From Bacillota bacterium (GTDB lineage Bacteria; Bacillota; Clostridia; Christensenellales; Aristaeellaceae): a stretch of DNA of 64,000 bases. The position numbers were made by a program, and so were the translations under genes. Below the pieces are notes generated by a model. That model was not told the DNA's origin. It made no database searches and saw nothing but the letters and a program-made list of their open reading frames with translations. The stretch spans positions 224,744 through 288,743 of the forward strand of contig JAEZIN010000012.1 of the NCBI GenBank assembly GCA_023436585.1, written 5' to 3'. This document shows, piece after piece, positions 42,793 through 51,961 of the stretch (position 1 is its first letter; each line of letters starts with the position of its first letter).

Positions 42793-44736
42793 CTACCGGA
42801 TAAGCAGTATGGCTTTTTCCATTTCCGCCGTCAGCTGCTGTTTGATGGAGCTTGCGACACTGGCTGTCATATCCGCGATGGCGGGCGAATGCTTGTCCGC
42901 CTCGGCCGCCAGATGGGCGTACGTTTTTTTTGAGAGCTCCGCCTGCTTGTTGTCCAGCTGCTTGTAGAAGATTTTCATGGGGATCAGCTTGCGGATTGCC
43001 TTGGGGATGTCCGCGTCCATCACATACTGTTCCGCCATTTTTGTGCCGACGAACGCGACGACAAGGCCGATCACGAACCCTATCACCAGCCCCACAGGGC
43101 CGGCCGCCAGCAGAGCCGTCTCCGCGCCGCCGGCCAGGACCGCCACCACAGACGCGATGATCACATCCAGAATCAGCTTGATCTGCGAGAAACTGATCAC
43201 TTTATAATCGCCCATTTTGATACCGCCGGGCAGCATTGCCATACCGGGCAGCCGAAGCGATGTCCGGGGCAGGTTATACATATCGCAAATGGGGTTGGTC
43301 AGCATCTCCATCTGCGAGCGAAGCCCGTCCAGCCATTGCGCCACGTACGGCTGAAGTATTTCTTTCATGCCATCGCTCTTGAGAAGTTCTTCGCTCTGCA
43401 CCATCATCTGATTGCTGATGCCGTTCAGCGTGCGTATCTGCCCCTCTTTCCATTGCGCGAGGGCCGGTTTGGCCACATACTGTATCACCGCCTCCACAAT
43501 GGGTGCCGAAAGCAGGGAAAAGAGGGGCTTTAGTTCATTCTCAACGATTTGGTTGATCTTTTTGGACTGGATCAGATCGTCAACCGCCTGATAAAATCCG
43601 GATGCGCCTTCTTCCATGCGCAGCGCATAGCAAAGGCCCCGGGCTATGGCAAATTCCGGTTCGTTGCCGTATACAAGCGTTGATTCGGGAAATACCTCCG
43701 AGGCAATCTCCCGCATGAACCGCATCCTGGACGCCCCGCCTGTCATGAGGATAACATGGGGCAGGCTGCCCGTCAGCGCCTTAAGGATGCCAAGCAGCGA
43801 TCTTCTGTACGCCTGCAAATAGCTGCTGCCCTTCAATTCCGGCACCGGCGCGTTCAGAATTGATTTCATCATGGCGTCATTGCAGACGATGTCCACATGG
43901 GTGGCCGGGTTCGTACAATAAAGGCGCACGGAGGATTCGATATTGGCCATATGCGTATACCCGTTGTTTAGCGCATTGAAATACCTTTCCTTAACCCTTC
44001 TTGCCTCCATTTCGCAGCGCGTGTTCCATTGGGGGTACTGCGTAAGCAGCTTTGTCAGTTTTTCCGAATCGCGCTGCATTTTCAGATTGGTTTGCCACAG
44101 CATCTGATCGATGAGCCCGGCGCCAAGCATGACTTCGCCGCTATCTTGCAGCTGCTTTTCGGACATTTGGGATACATACGTATAATCGGTCGTCGATGAG
44201 CCGGCGTCGATGATCAGGGATGGCTTGTCCAGCACCTCGCCGGATATGTGCAATTGGCCGCTTTCGCGCGAGTACAGGAAAGCGGCGCGGGATTCGCTGA
44301 CCATTTTTACATTCCTGTAGCCCGCCCGCTCAAACAGCAGGGCATACCGCTTCCTGTCAGCGGCACTCCAGCCCGAAGGGCAGCCGACATAGAATTTGGC
44401 CGTATCCATGCTGCCTATCCGCTTTTCGTTATGCAAATGTGAGAGCAGCGTTCGGGCAAAGGATTCCACGCATTCCGATGCTTCCTGGGGCTTTAAAAGA
44501 AAACGGCTTTTGAACCTTAGGTGCAAACGGCTCAAATCGGAAATCTGGTAGGCCTCTTCCCCGATAAAATATCTGCCCTGATGGTCTGATCCCAAAGCCG
44601 TCAGTATGTTTTTGGTGCCGCGCACCTCCAGCATGGCGGGCGGAACGGTGCTGCCCTGCCGCAGCCAGGCCACCGCCGTCTCCCCGTCGCCCAGGTCAAG
44701 GCCGAAATAATCGTACAGTGCATTGATATCCGTCAT
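42793..44736 (-). CDS. Hsp70-like ATPase with a C-terminal membrane hairpin
   Basis: 647 residues from the ATG at 44736 (GGGGGAAC upstream); the extended reading to 44856 overlaps the previous gene. Residues 1-390 are an actin/Hsp70-type nucleotide-binding domain: phosphate-1 loop FGLDLGDGETAVAW, phosphate-2 loop LIIDAGSSTTDYTYV and adenosine motif VILMTGGASRMRFM. In place of a normal DnaK substrate domain there is a helical region and a glycine-rich hydrophobic hairpin (about 515-570, LILDVIIASVVAVLAGG and VGLVIGFVIGLVVAFVG), then a charged helical tail. The ATPase is therefore probably tethered to the membrane. It follows the GrpE-like gene by 23 bases. Confidence 0.85.
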   Translation of the reverse strand: MTDINALYDYFGLDLGDGETAVAWLRQGSTVPPAMLEVRGTKNILTALGSDHQGRYFIGEEAYQISDLSRLHLRFKSRFLLKPQEASECVESFARTLLSHLHNEKRIGSMDTAKFYVGCPSGWSAADRKRYALLFERAGYRNVKMVSESRAAFLYSRESGQLHISGEVLDKPSLIIDAGSSTTDYTYVSQMSEKQLQDSGEVMLGAGLIDQMLWQTNLKMQRDSEKLTKLLTQYPQWNTRCEMEARRVKERYFNALNNGYTHMANIESSVRLYCTNPATHVDIVCNDAMMKSILNAPVPELKGSSYLQAYRRSLLGILKALTGSLPHVILMTGGASRMRFMREIASEVFPESTLVYGNEPEFAIARGLCYALRMEEGASGFYQAVDDLIQSKKINQIVENELKPLFSLLSAPIVEAVIQYVAKPALAQWKEGQIRTLNGISNQMMVQSEELLKSDGMKEILQPYVAQWLDGLRSQMEMLTNPICDMYNLPRTSLRLPGMAMLPGGIKMGDYKVISFSQIKLILDVIIASVVAVLAGGAETALLAAGPVGLVIGFVIGLVVAFVGTKMAEQYVMDADIPKAIRKLIPMKIFYKQLDNKQAELSKKTYAHLAAEADKHSPAIADMTASVASSIKQQLTAEMEKAILLIR

Positions 44737-44759
44737 CGGTATGTTCCCCCGCTGCAAAT

Positions 44760-45590
44760 TTACATGTCTGCCGTGGCTTGACCCCTGGCAATGAGCCTGC
44801 TTCCCTTTTTCATGGCTGGCCTGATGGTATCGTCCTTCGTCATCCCCGGCAGGCAATCAAAGTATGGCCTCGCATCCTGGCTGAATGTTAGGATTTCAAC
44901 GCCCTGACGCTCCAGCTCCTCCTGGAGCGGCGCGATGGATTTCAAGGCGTATGCGCCATCCTGCGCATGCCTTGCTTCCCACAGCGCCTGGAGGGCCTGG
45001 TATTGGGGCTGTGTCCACACCACGGGCTCATCGTTTGGTTCGCTGGCAGATAGACTTGCAATTTGCTGATCGGCAAGCATGAAGATGTGCTCCAGCTTTT
45101 CGCCAAGTTCCGGAGCGTTTACACGCACGGTTCCCTGCGGCAGCGCCGGCCGGACCAGATCGGGCCTCTCCGGCTTTTTGATGTATTGCCACACGCATGA
45201 AGCCGCCGAACCTATGCCAAGCAGGATCAGCCAGAAATTCCCGCCAGCCAGCAAAGCGGCTGTCAAGAGCAGGCTCAGGATGACAGGACTATGACGCATA
45301 ATCGATTTTATATCTGCAGTGTTGTTTGTTTGTATTTTGATTTCGGGCATGGCCGATATTTGCACTTTGTTTGCGCTGTACAGGCATGCGAGGGCAGACT
45401 TTCCGAATTGAAGCATCTTGTTGGCCTCAAACCGCGCCTGCGCGTTTTTTTCCTGTGCGGTAAAATCATGGAGGATCGAATCCACAAAGGCCATCGCATA
45501 ATCGGCGGCGGCCGTCACATCCTTGCATTCTGAAAGTCCGGAGTGGAATTTGTCCATCCGGGTCCTGTAAATGCCGCATAAGGTTGCCAT
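44760..45590 (-). CDS. Membrane protein with a GrpE-like C-terminal end
   Basis: 276 residues from the ATG at 45590 (GGAAGGTG upstream). Residues 1-90 are helical; two membrane helices lie at about 98-142; a proline-rich linker and long helix follow. The C-terminus has the order and spacing of a GrpE head: LERQGVEIL, a short turn with YFDCLPG, TIRPAMKKG and LIARGQA. GrpE is the nucleotide exchange factor of DnaK, and the very next gene encodes an Hsp70-like ATPase, so it may be that protein's dedicated exchange factor. The GrpE assignment rests on a weak motif plus context. Confidence 0.7.
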   Translation of the reverse strand: MATLCGIYRTRMDKFHSGLSECKDVTAAADYAMAFVDSILHDFTAQEKNAQARFEANKMLQFGKSALACLYSANKVQISAMPEIKIQTNNTADIKSIMRHSPVILSLLLTAALLAGGNFWLILLGIGSAASCVWQYIKKPERPDLVRPALPQGTVRVNAPELGEKLEHIFMLADQQIASLSASEPNDEPVVWTQPQYQALQALWEARHAQDGAYALKSIAPLQEELERQGVEILTFSQDARPYFDCLPGMTKDDTIRPAMKKGSRLIARGQATADM

Positions 45591-45678
45591 TTTATCACCT
45601 TCCCATTGGGTCTGGGGTTTGAAAAGCCTTGCCCTACACCTGTTCATATTCAAGGTTAGAAACGCCTAAATGACAATT

Positions 45679-45709
45679 CCCCGCCGGCCTTGAGGGAAAG
45701 CCGGCGGGG
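45679..45709 (-). terminator. Stem-loop between dynamin-like and GrpE-like genes
   Basis: Perfect 10-bp stem (ccccgccggc / gccggcgggg) with an eleven-base loop. On the minus strand it is followed by AATTGTCATTT, so termination is probably partial at best. Confidence 0.5.
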
Positions 45710-45718
45710 TGGCTTCAA

Positions 45719-47851
45719 TCAGCCGGGCAGTGCGAATCCGGTATCCGGGGTTTCGGGCAGTAGTTCATCCACATCGGACTCCACCGTATCGGCTTGTCCG
45801 GCGTCGACGCCCAGCAGTACGTTCAACTCCTCCTGGATCTGTGTTGCCCTGTGGGAGATGGGCGTCAGGCTGTCGAGTATCTTCTGGTACAACACCTTGT
45901 TTTGCTCAATGGTCTGCTGGTTCTGGGCAAAATCCACCTTCAGCTTGGTGAGCGTCGTCTCAACATCCTTAAGCGCGCGCTCCGTTTCGTTGCCCAGGTT
46001 ATTTTTGAGTTCGCCGAAGGCCTGGCTCACAAAGGCTTTGATCTTTAGGCTGATGTCCTCATTCTTGGACATCTCGGCAAACTCTTCCTTCAGCCGCTTG
46101 CAGTAATCCTCCTTGAACTTGGCCACGTGCGCTTTGCCTTTAAAGAGCTCCGCCACCTTCTTGCCGCCAAAGGCGCCGAATATGCCGGCTACACCCATTA
46201 CAACAAGCGCCAGCGGAAGTGAGAGCGTAACACCCACCGCCGTCAGTATGGATGTGAATATCACATCGGATGCAAAGGCGGTAGCCAGGCCGGCTGCGCC
46301 GCTGGCGGCCGCGCCTTTCCAGCCTGCTGTCTTATAGCCCAGCAGCATGCCGCCGCCCATGCCATAGGTGAGTGCGCTGATCACCTTGGCCAGCTTGTAA
46401 TCCTTGTTTGACGAATCATCGCGGGATACGGTAAAGCTCTCCTGGATTTGGTGGAGCCTTTCCGTCAGCTCCTCGTCGAAGGCGGCCAGGCGGCTGTATT
46501 CCTTGCCCAGGCATTCGGTGACAATGGCATTGACGCGCTCCACCTGGATACGCCCTTCGTTCTCCATCATCTCCTGAATCTTTTCCTGTAGCCTTAAGCA
46601 CAAAGCGGTGATCTTGTCATCCTTCAGCTCTGAAGCCGAGATCGGTTCATCATTGACTATGCTTTCAGCCCTTTTGAGCAGTGTGCTCCAATAATCGGAC
46701 CCCACGCCAAGCGCCAGCGTATAGGCCTGGTCGGCCGCCTCCTGGATCCGCTTGAGCTCCTTCATTTTCTGGGACCTGGTCTTTTCAATTTCCACCATGG
46801 CGCTGTTGTGCTTTTCCAGGAATTCTGTCTCGTTCATCTGCACCGCGTTCAGGTACATGGAGATGGTACGGGCAATCTCCCCGGAAACGGAGAGCAGCTT
46901 GTTTGTCAGTTGATCCAGGATCACAACGCCGCGCTCGGTGGTCAAAAACTCATTGAGCATGGCTTCAAAGGCCGGGAAATTGCTTTCCCTCAAAAGCGCA
47001 TCATCGCCCTTCGCCTTGGCCTCCAGCGCCTGTCTGGCCGATACGCCGATGATGCGCATATCCCCCAGCTTGCGCTGGAAGCTTTCGAATGCCGGCGTAT
47101 CCTCCCCCATCACGGCCCTGGCATGGGCCACCAGGTGCTCCTCGATACGCTCCCGGATGCTATCCAGAATCCTGCGCTGATCGGCGGGGGAGAAATCATC
47201 CATGCGCGTTACCACGAAAATGACGCGGCCCACATCGCTGCTTAGCAGCTTGTTCTCCAGAAAGTCGCTTTCGGATTTGGCCAGGGGCGATCCGCCCATT
47301 ACCACAAACAGCGTGGCGTCCACCTTGGGCAGGATGGATAAGGTGACCTGGGTCATGAACTCATTGTCGTTGAGGCCCGGCGTATCGATGATATCCACAT
47401 TGTTGCGGCAATAGTTGGTGGGATAGCAGATCACAGCTTCCTGAACGGTTGCCGCTGTCTTTTTAGAGTCCTTGTCCAGCATGGTCACATACCGGGGAAG
47501 ATCGTTGATATCAATGGTATCCTCTGTCCCATCCTTGAAAAGCACCTTGACCAGCTTCACCGGGCTGTAGGTGATACGGTTGATGGTGGCGGTGGTGGGC
47601 GTTACGTCCGCCGGCAGTATCTTTTCCCCCAGCAAGGCGTTGATCAGGGTGGACTTGCCGCGCTTGAACTCGCCTGTGACGGCCACGTTGAAATTGTCGT
47701 TGCGCACACGCTCCAGAAGCTTTTCCACCGACTCGGCGCTTCCGGTTAGATTCAGGTCCTTTGCGAATTTGCCTAGCTGATTCAGGTCCATTTCCAGGTC
47801 TGATATGGTTTTTTTATAGGACAATAGGGAAGTGAAGGAAGCCTGGGTCAT
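45719..47851 (-). CDS. Dynamin-like GTPase with membrane paddle
   Basis: 710 residues from the ATG at 47851. GTPase motifs: G1 GEFKRGKST (about 60-68), G2 TPTTAT, G3 DTPGL and G4 TRMD, in the order of bacterial dynamin-like proteins. Long helical stalk regions flank a glycine/alanine-rich hydrophobic paddle (about 497-557) expected to insert into the membrane, then a coiled-coil C-terminus and an acidic tail. Such proteins assemble on and reshape membranes when GTP is bound. Its partner GTPase is encoded at 48763-50529. The preceding stem-loop separates it from the Hsp70-like pair. Confidence 0.93.
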   Translation of the reverse strand: MTQASFTSLLSYKKTISDLEMDLNQLGKFAKDLNLTGSAESVEKLLERVRNDNFNVAVTGEFKRGKSTLINALLGEKILPADVTPTTATINRITYSPVKLVKVLFKDGTEDTIDINDLPRYVTMLDKDSKKTAATVQEAVICYPTNYCRNNVDIIDTPGLNDNEFMTQVTLSILPKVDATLFVVMGGSPLAKSESDFLENKLLSSDVGRVIFVVTRMDDFSPADQRRILDSIRERIEEHLVAHARAVMGEDTPAFESFQRKLGDMRIIGVSARQALEAKAKGDDALLRESNFPAFEAMLNEFLTTERGVVILDQLTNKLLSVSGEIARTISMYLNAVQMNETEFLEKHNSAMVEIEKTRSQKMKELKRIQEAADQAYTLALGVGSDYWSTLLKRAESIVNDEPISASELKDDKITALCLRLQEKIQEMMENEGRIQVERVNAIVTECLGKEYSRLAAFDEELTERLHQIQESFTVSRDDSSNKDYKLAKVISALTYGMGGGMLLGYKTAGWKGAAASGAAGLATAFASDVIFTSILTAVGVTLSLPLALVVMGVAGIFGAFGGKKVAELFKGKAHVAKFKEDYCKRLKEEFAEMSKNEDISLKIKAFVSQAFGELKNNLGNETERALKDVETTLTKLKVDFAQNQQTIEQNKVLYQKILDSLTPISHRATQIQEELNVLLGVDAGQADTVESDVDELLPETPDTGFALPG

Positions 47852-47904
47852 AAAATACACATCCTTTCCATGATATCGTTCATTGATTTGAGGAAAACGG
47901 AAGC

Positions 47905-48363
47905 CTACATGGATGCCGCAACAGCCAGGAAAACAATACCACCTTGAACCGCCAGGGCAATCTTTATTAGCTTGAGCGCACCTTCATACTCCTTTTGATG
48001 GCGCGCCTCAAAATACTCGTTCTTTTGGGTCCGCTTCAGCATCGCATAGGTACTGATCATCGCAAATACTCCGTAGAAGGGTATAAAGGAAAAATAGGCA
48101 TACACCTTTGCCGTTTTGAGACTTCTGTCCACACCGGCAGAATTCAGGGGCTTGAAGGTGACGACCGAATTGCGAGGCCTTTGTGTATCAGCCGGCTTCT
48201 GGCTGCCGCATTGCGGGCAGAATGCCTGCCCGTTTTCCAGCCTGGCGCCGCAGGCGCTGCATGTAGTGGCCGGGGCGGTGGATGCCGCCTGAATTTTTGT
48301 ACCGCACATTCGGCAATAGGTTGATCCATCCAATACCGTGTGTCCGCAATTTTGACAGGTCAT
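47905..48363 (-). CDS. Double zinc-ribbon membrane protein
   Basis: 152 residues. Two zinc ribbons lie at the N-terminus (CQNCGHTVLDGSTYCRMCG and CSACGARLENGQAFCPQCG), then a linker and two membrane helices (about 92-110 and 131-150, KIALAVQGGIVFLAV). GGAGCG precedes the ATG. Proteins of this layout often act as small membrane adaptors. It lies between the two dynamin-like genes and probably serves that system. Confidence 0.85.
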   Translation of the reverse strand: MTCQNCGHTVLDGSTYCRMCGTKIQAASTAPATTCSACGARLENGQAFCPQCGSQKPADTQRPRNSVVTFKPLNSAGVDRSLKTAKVYAYFSFIPFYGVFAMISTYAMLKRTQKNEYFEARHQKEYEGALKLIKIALAVQGGIVFLAVAASM

Positions 48364-48437
48364 GGGATCGCTCCTTACATATGATCCTTATACTTCATAT
48401 TTGTTTTATAAATGTAACAAAAACAAACTGCCGATTG

Positions 48438-48713
48438 TTAGTATTTTCTGTATTGGTAAATGCACACACCGGTCATGCCAACAAAAAGAAGAAGAGGAAT
48501 TAACATACCCGGATGCCTATCTATTTCTGCAAATGCAACAAAAATGATAGAACAAAATGCAAATAAGATTGCGCCCAGCCCATAAGTGCTCTTGCCGCAT
48601 CCCCTTTTGAACTCCTGGGCCTTTACTTCTTTGCTTGTCTTTTGGCGTGCGCCGCAGGTTTCACAGAATACGGCACCTTCCTTCAGTTCAGCCCCACATG
48701 TTCCGCATTTCAT
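48438..48713 (-). CDS. Small zinc-ribbon membrane protein
   Basis: 91 residues. One zinc ribbon (CGTCGAELKEGAVFCETCG) is followed by a basic linker and two hydrophobic helices (about 43-62 and 70-86), ending YQYRKY. AAAGGATG precedes the ATG. Similar in plan to its 152-residue neighbour, but with a single ribbon. Confidence 0.82.
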   Translation of the reverse strand: MKCGTCGAELKEGAVFCETCGARQKTSKEVKAQEFKRGCGKSTYGLGAILFAFCSIIFVAFAEIDRHPGMLIPLLLFVGMTGVCIYQYRKY

Positions 48714-48762
48714 GGCCGCTCATCCTTTCTTGAGTAGAATCAGTGCATCTGCTTATATCAGA

Positions 48763-50529
48763 TTACATGTACATGGCCTCAATCTGAACGCATTCTTCTT
48801 TCAGCTGTTGCACCTTGGGGATCAGGCTCTCAAGCTGCTGCCCCAGAAACTCCTGCCTGTACTGCGCCCTGCGCTTTTTGTGGGCCTGCACTTCGCTCAG
48901 GAAGGCTGCCTGCAATGGCGCCTGCTCGGCGGATAGCGCGCGCAAATGTTCCTCGTACTTTTTGAAGGCTTCCTCCATTTGCATTTTGCTGGCAGCAATC
49001 GACTGCTTGATGACATTTTCCACATGCTGTATCAAATCTCTTGACCCACTGCCGTAATGCTGAGGCATCAGCGCCGCGGACCATAAAAAGCGCACATCCA
49101 ACGAAGGGGCTTTCGTTGTAATCTGCTCCAGCTTTTTATAAGCTTCCGCTATCAGCGGCTCATTGTCGACATAAGGCTTCAGCTTCTGGCACAGCGATTG
49201 CCTTTGCAGCCGCCACGGAAGGAAGGCGGTCCGTTCATAACTGTCCGCAAACTCCTTGAGTACTCTGGCGATATACTCCTGCATAACCCGGTTGGCCTGC
49301 AGCCCAGCCGCCGTCAGGGCATTGCCCACTTCCCTCTTTCCGGAGCTGTACAGCTTGGCCAATTCCTGCAGGAAGCATTTTTTCAGCTGTGCGTCCTGCT
49401 TTTCCATTTCCAAGCGCTTAATCTCCCAAAGCTGCCTGAACGTCTGATTCCAGGCGGTAAGAAGCTTTTGCTCCTTCTCGCCGCAATCGCCGATGATCTG
49501 CAAAAGCTCCCGCCTGGAATCATCCGTAAAGGATTCAGGCGCTTCCTTCAGTTTCGGAATCGTTTGAAGAATGCGGCTTATTCCCCTTTTCAGCACCTCG
49601 TTGGCTTTACGGATGGCGCTTTTGCCCTGATTCGCGGTGACGATGGACAGCAGGTCGTTTTTGAATTTGTCGAACCGGCTCTTGTCCATCAGGCTCTGGT
49701 CGTTTGTGGTGAACGCGCGCAAAGCCTGTAGGGAAGAGACGCCGTACAGGTGAAGGTCCTGCAGCAGATCATTTGCCTTCTTCACCAGTTCGGGATGCTT
49801 TTCCCCATATTTCCCCGCCATATAGTCAGGCACCATGGTAATGATCCGGTCCCGGATCACCTGTAGCAAGCGGTCCTGGTCTGACAGGGAGATCAGGTCG
49901 ATGCAGGATACGGCAAACACCAGCAGGTGAATCTTGTCGCAGGCGATAATTTCCCCTACCATGGCCGCCTCCGTTTCGCTGAAGGGGGAAGTGGCCATGA
50001 TGGTCACAATGGCGGCGTCCACCGTATCCAGCGCGGACAGCGTAACGGCCGTCATGTCGTTTTCGTCACTGAGGCCGGGCGTATCGACAATATCCACATG
50101 GTTGATGCAAAGCATGGCCGGGTATTCCAAAATGGCCTCCTGCACACCCGATGCCACGGAAGCCTTTTCCTGGTCGAGCTTGGTCACATAGTCCGCAAGC
50201 CCCGATATGTCCTGCAGCGTTTCCTTTCGCCCATCCTTGAACAATATGGAGGCCCTGGCCATAACGCCGTAGGTGATGCGGTTGACAGCGGCCGTGGTAG
50301 GCTTCACGTCCGTTGGGAGTATGGAGGAACCCAGCAGCGCGTTGATGAGGCTTGTCTTGCCTCGCTTGAAATCACCCACCACTGCCAGGACAAACCGCTT
50401 TTCTCGGATCACATCCAGGCTGTCGTGTATCTCCGTAAGCTCGCTCTGAGGCGTATCCAGTTGGGTGAGGATATTGCTTGTCAAAACAAGCGCTTCATGG
50501 AGCTTGAACTGCGCGGCCTGATAATCCAA
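48763..50529 (-). CDS. Soluble dynamin-like GTPase, partner of the membrane one
   Basis: About 588 residues from a TTG at 50529, nine bases after GGGAG; the ATG at 50538 touches that site and the longer reading to 50580 has none, so the start is uncertain. GTPase motifs G1 GDFKRGKTS (about 52-60), G2 KPTTAA and G3 DTPGL align closely with the other dynamin-like protein. G4 reads SCIDL, a change from the usual TKxD type. The rest is helical, with no hydrophobic paddle, ending in a coiled coil. A paired paddle/no-paddle arrangement recalls two-component bacterial dynamins that form heteromers bridging membranes. Confidence 0.9.
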   Translation of the reverse strand: MDYQAAQFKLHEALVLTSNILTQLDTPQSELTEIHDSLDVIREKRFVLAVVGDFKRGKTSLINALLGSSILPTDVKPTTAAVNRITYGVMARASILFKDGRKETLQDISGLADYVTKLDQEKASVASGVQEAILEYPAMLCINHVDIVDTPGLSDENDMTAVTLSALDTVDAAIVTIMATSPFSETEAAMVGEIIACDKIHLLVFAVSCIDLISLSDQDRLLQVIRDRIITMVPDYMAGKYGEKHPELVKKANDLLQDLHLYGVSSLQALRAFTTNDQSLMDKSRFDKFKNDLLSIVTANQGKSAIRKANEVLKRGISRILQTIPKLKEAPESFTDDSRRELLQIIGDCGEKEQKLLTAWNQTFRQLWEIKRLEMEKQDAQLKKCFLQELAKLYSSGKREVGNALTAAGLQANRVMQEYIARVLKEFADSYERTAFLPWRLQRQSLCQKLKPYVDNEPLIAEAYKKLEQITTKAPSLDVRFLWSAALMPQHYGSGSRDLIQHVENVIKQSIAASKMQMEEAFKKYEEHLRALSAEQAPLQAAFLSEVQAHKKRRAQYRQEFLGQQLESLIPKVQQLKEECVQIEAMYM

Positions 50530-50576
50530 AGGCACCATCTCCCATGTGAACATAATTATGCAAATACGATAATGGA

Positions 50577-51560
50577 TCAAATGCCGAAGGAAAGCATCTC
50601 ATCCAGCCTTTGACAATCCTGCTCCCCGAAGGAGACGCATAATCGGCGGGACCCTTCATTGCTGTTCCATTGATAAGTGAGGACAGTGAACGCGATCCAA
50701 ATGTCATCCCTGGCGAAGGCTGAGATTTGCGCCGTGGTATCCAATGCATAGGTACCATTTTCCAGCAGCTTCAACCGGCCATAATGCAGCGCATCATTGA
50801 CCAGCAGCCCATTCAGCAAGATCAGAAAGCGGTTGGGATGGGCGGCTTGCCCGCTCTGGTTATGCAGGTACATATGCACCAGTACGAATTCCACATCCTC
50901 TTTGGGCTGGACGGCAGTCAGCGTCACCGTTTGGCCGTCGATGGCGGCGTCCTGCCCCTTTGACAGAAGAAACAGCTCTTTCTGTTTTGTGGAAGGATAG
51001 GAGCTTTCAGCCGTTTCTGTATCCGATATCACGCTATAGGAGTTGACAACAGCCACATCCTTGACGGATAGCGACAGGTCCGCGCCATACTCCTTAACCA
51101 TGTCCAGCTCCGGTCTATTGTTTTGCTTCAGCTGCTCTTTCCACAACCGCGCTTTTTCCTCGTAAGCCATCGGATACACGATATGAAGGCTTTCTTCCTT
51201 TGCGTTATAGATCAGCGTGACGGTCGTAGGTATCTGGTCAGTTAGCGATTTGAGAGTGAAAACAATGGTGCGCTCACTTGTCACCGACGTGTCGCTGGCA
51301 ATGCTGTAATCAAATTTTTGCAAATAGCGGATATAGTCATTCAGCTTCAGTTGGCTTACGCTGTAATGGAGAATGTATCGGTCCTCCCCCTGATAGCCGA
51401 TGCTGTAGGGAATGTACCCAAACAAACCCATGTAGCTTATGTACAAAGGCGTGTAATCCCGGGTGTCCATTGTGTAGGAAAATTCGTGCGGTCTTTCTTC
51501 CGCTAGGGCAATAGGAAGCGTCAGAAGAATGGCAAGCACAATCAACGCAAACCGCTTCAT
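50577..51560 (-). CDS. Secreted protein of unknown function
   Basis: 327 residues with a signal peptide (MKRFALIVLAILLTLPIALA-EE). No membrane anchor or lipobox. The mature protein has two parts: a beta-rich N-terminal domain (about 30-150) and a C-terminal domain (about 165-327) with alternating strands, such as VEFVLVHMYLHNQSG and FLILLNGLLVNDALHYG, recalling DUF4352-type immunoglobulin-like domains. AGGAGGGG precedes the ATG. It could be the extracellular sensor of this block. Confidence 0.75.
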   Translation of the reverse strand: MKRFALIVLAILLTLPIALAEERPHEFSYTMDTRDYTPLYISYMGLFGYIPYSIGYQGEDRYILHYSVSQLKLNDYIRYLQKFDYSIASDTSVTSERTIVFTLKSLTDQIPTTVTLIYNAKEESLHIVYPMAYEEKARLWKEQLKQNNRPELDMVKEYGADLSLSVKDVAVVNSYSVISDTETAESSYPSTKQKELFLLSKGQDAAIDGQTVTLTAVQPKEDVEFVLVHMYLHNQSGQAAHPNRFLILLNGLLVNDALHYGRLKLLENGTYALDTTAQISAFARDDIWIAFTVLTYQWNSNEGSRRLCVSFGEQDCQRLDEMLSFGI

Positions 51561-51608
51561 CTCTTTTACCCCTCCTACGAAGCGAAGCAGGAACCCTTTG
51601 TACCAATA

Positions 51609-51767
51609 TTACTTTGCGGTTTTCTTATTCTTTTGGATGTAGTAAACCCAAGCGCCTCCAGCTAACGCCAGCAGTATGGAAAAGAAAGGCGCTTCACCTG
51701 AAATGATCCCGCACAGACCCCCGATGAGCAGTAACCACGGCAGTGCTTTCACTGGAAAAACAATCAT
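51609..51767 (-). CDS. Tiny membrane protein
   Basis: 52 residues from the ATG at 51767, eight bases after GGAG; ATGs at 51773 and 51800 are alternatives. Two hydrophobic segments (ALPWLLLIGGLCGII and FSILLALAGGAWVYYI) end in a basic tail KNKKTAK. First gene of the minus-strand block. Confidence 0.65.
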   Translation of the reverse strand: MIVFPVKALPWLLLIGGLCGIISGEAPFFSILLALAGGAWVYYIQKNKKTAK

Positions 51768-51961
51768 ATTCATTTCTCCTTTCAGATACTCAGCATGCAA
51801 AATTATACTTCTTCCCCTTTTTCATTTGCTATGCAGGCTGCATCAATTTTGTCAATTCTTGGACAATTTAGGGTATTTATTTGTTTTTAGAAGGAAAAAG
51901 CTATCTATGTATGGAAAATAGGATGGAATAACAAAGACCACCGTACTCCGGAGGATTTTTT

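Noticed and set aside
51849..51866. Inverted repeat TTGTC-8-GACAA between the XRE gene and the divergent block
   Set aside because: Arms of five bases are too short to call an operator without more copies; worth recalling only if the XRE regulator is studied.
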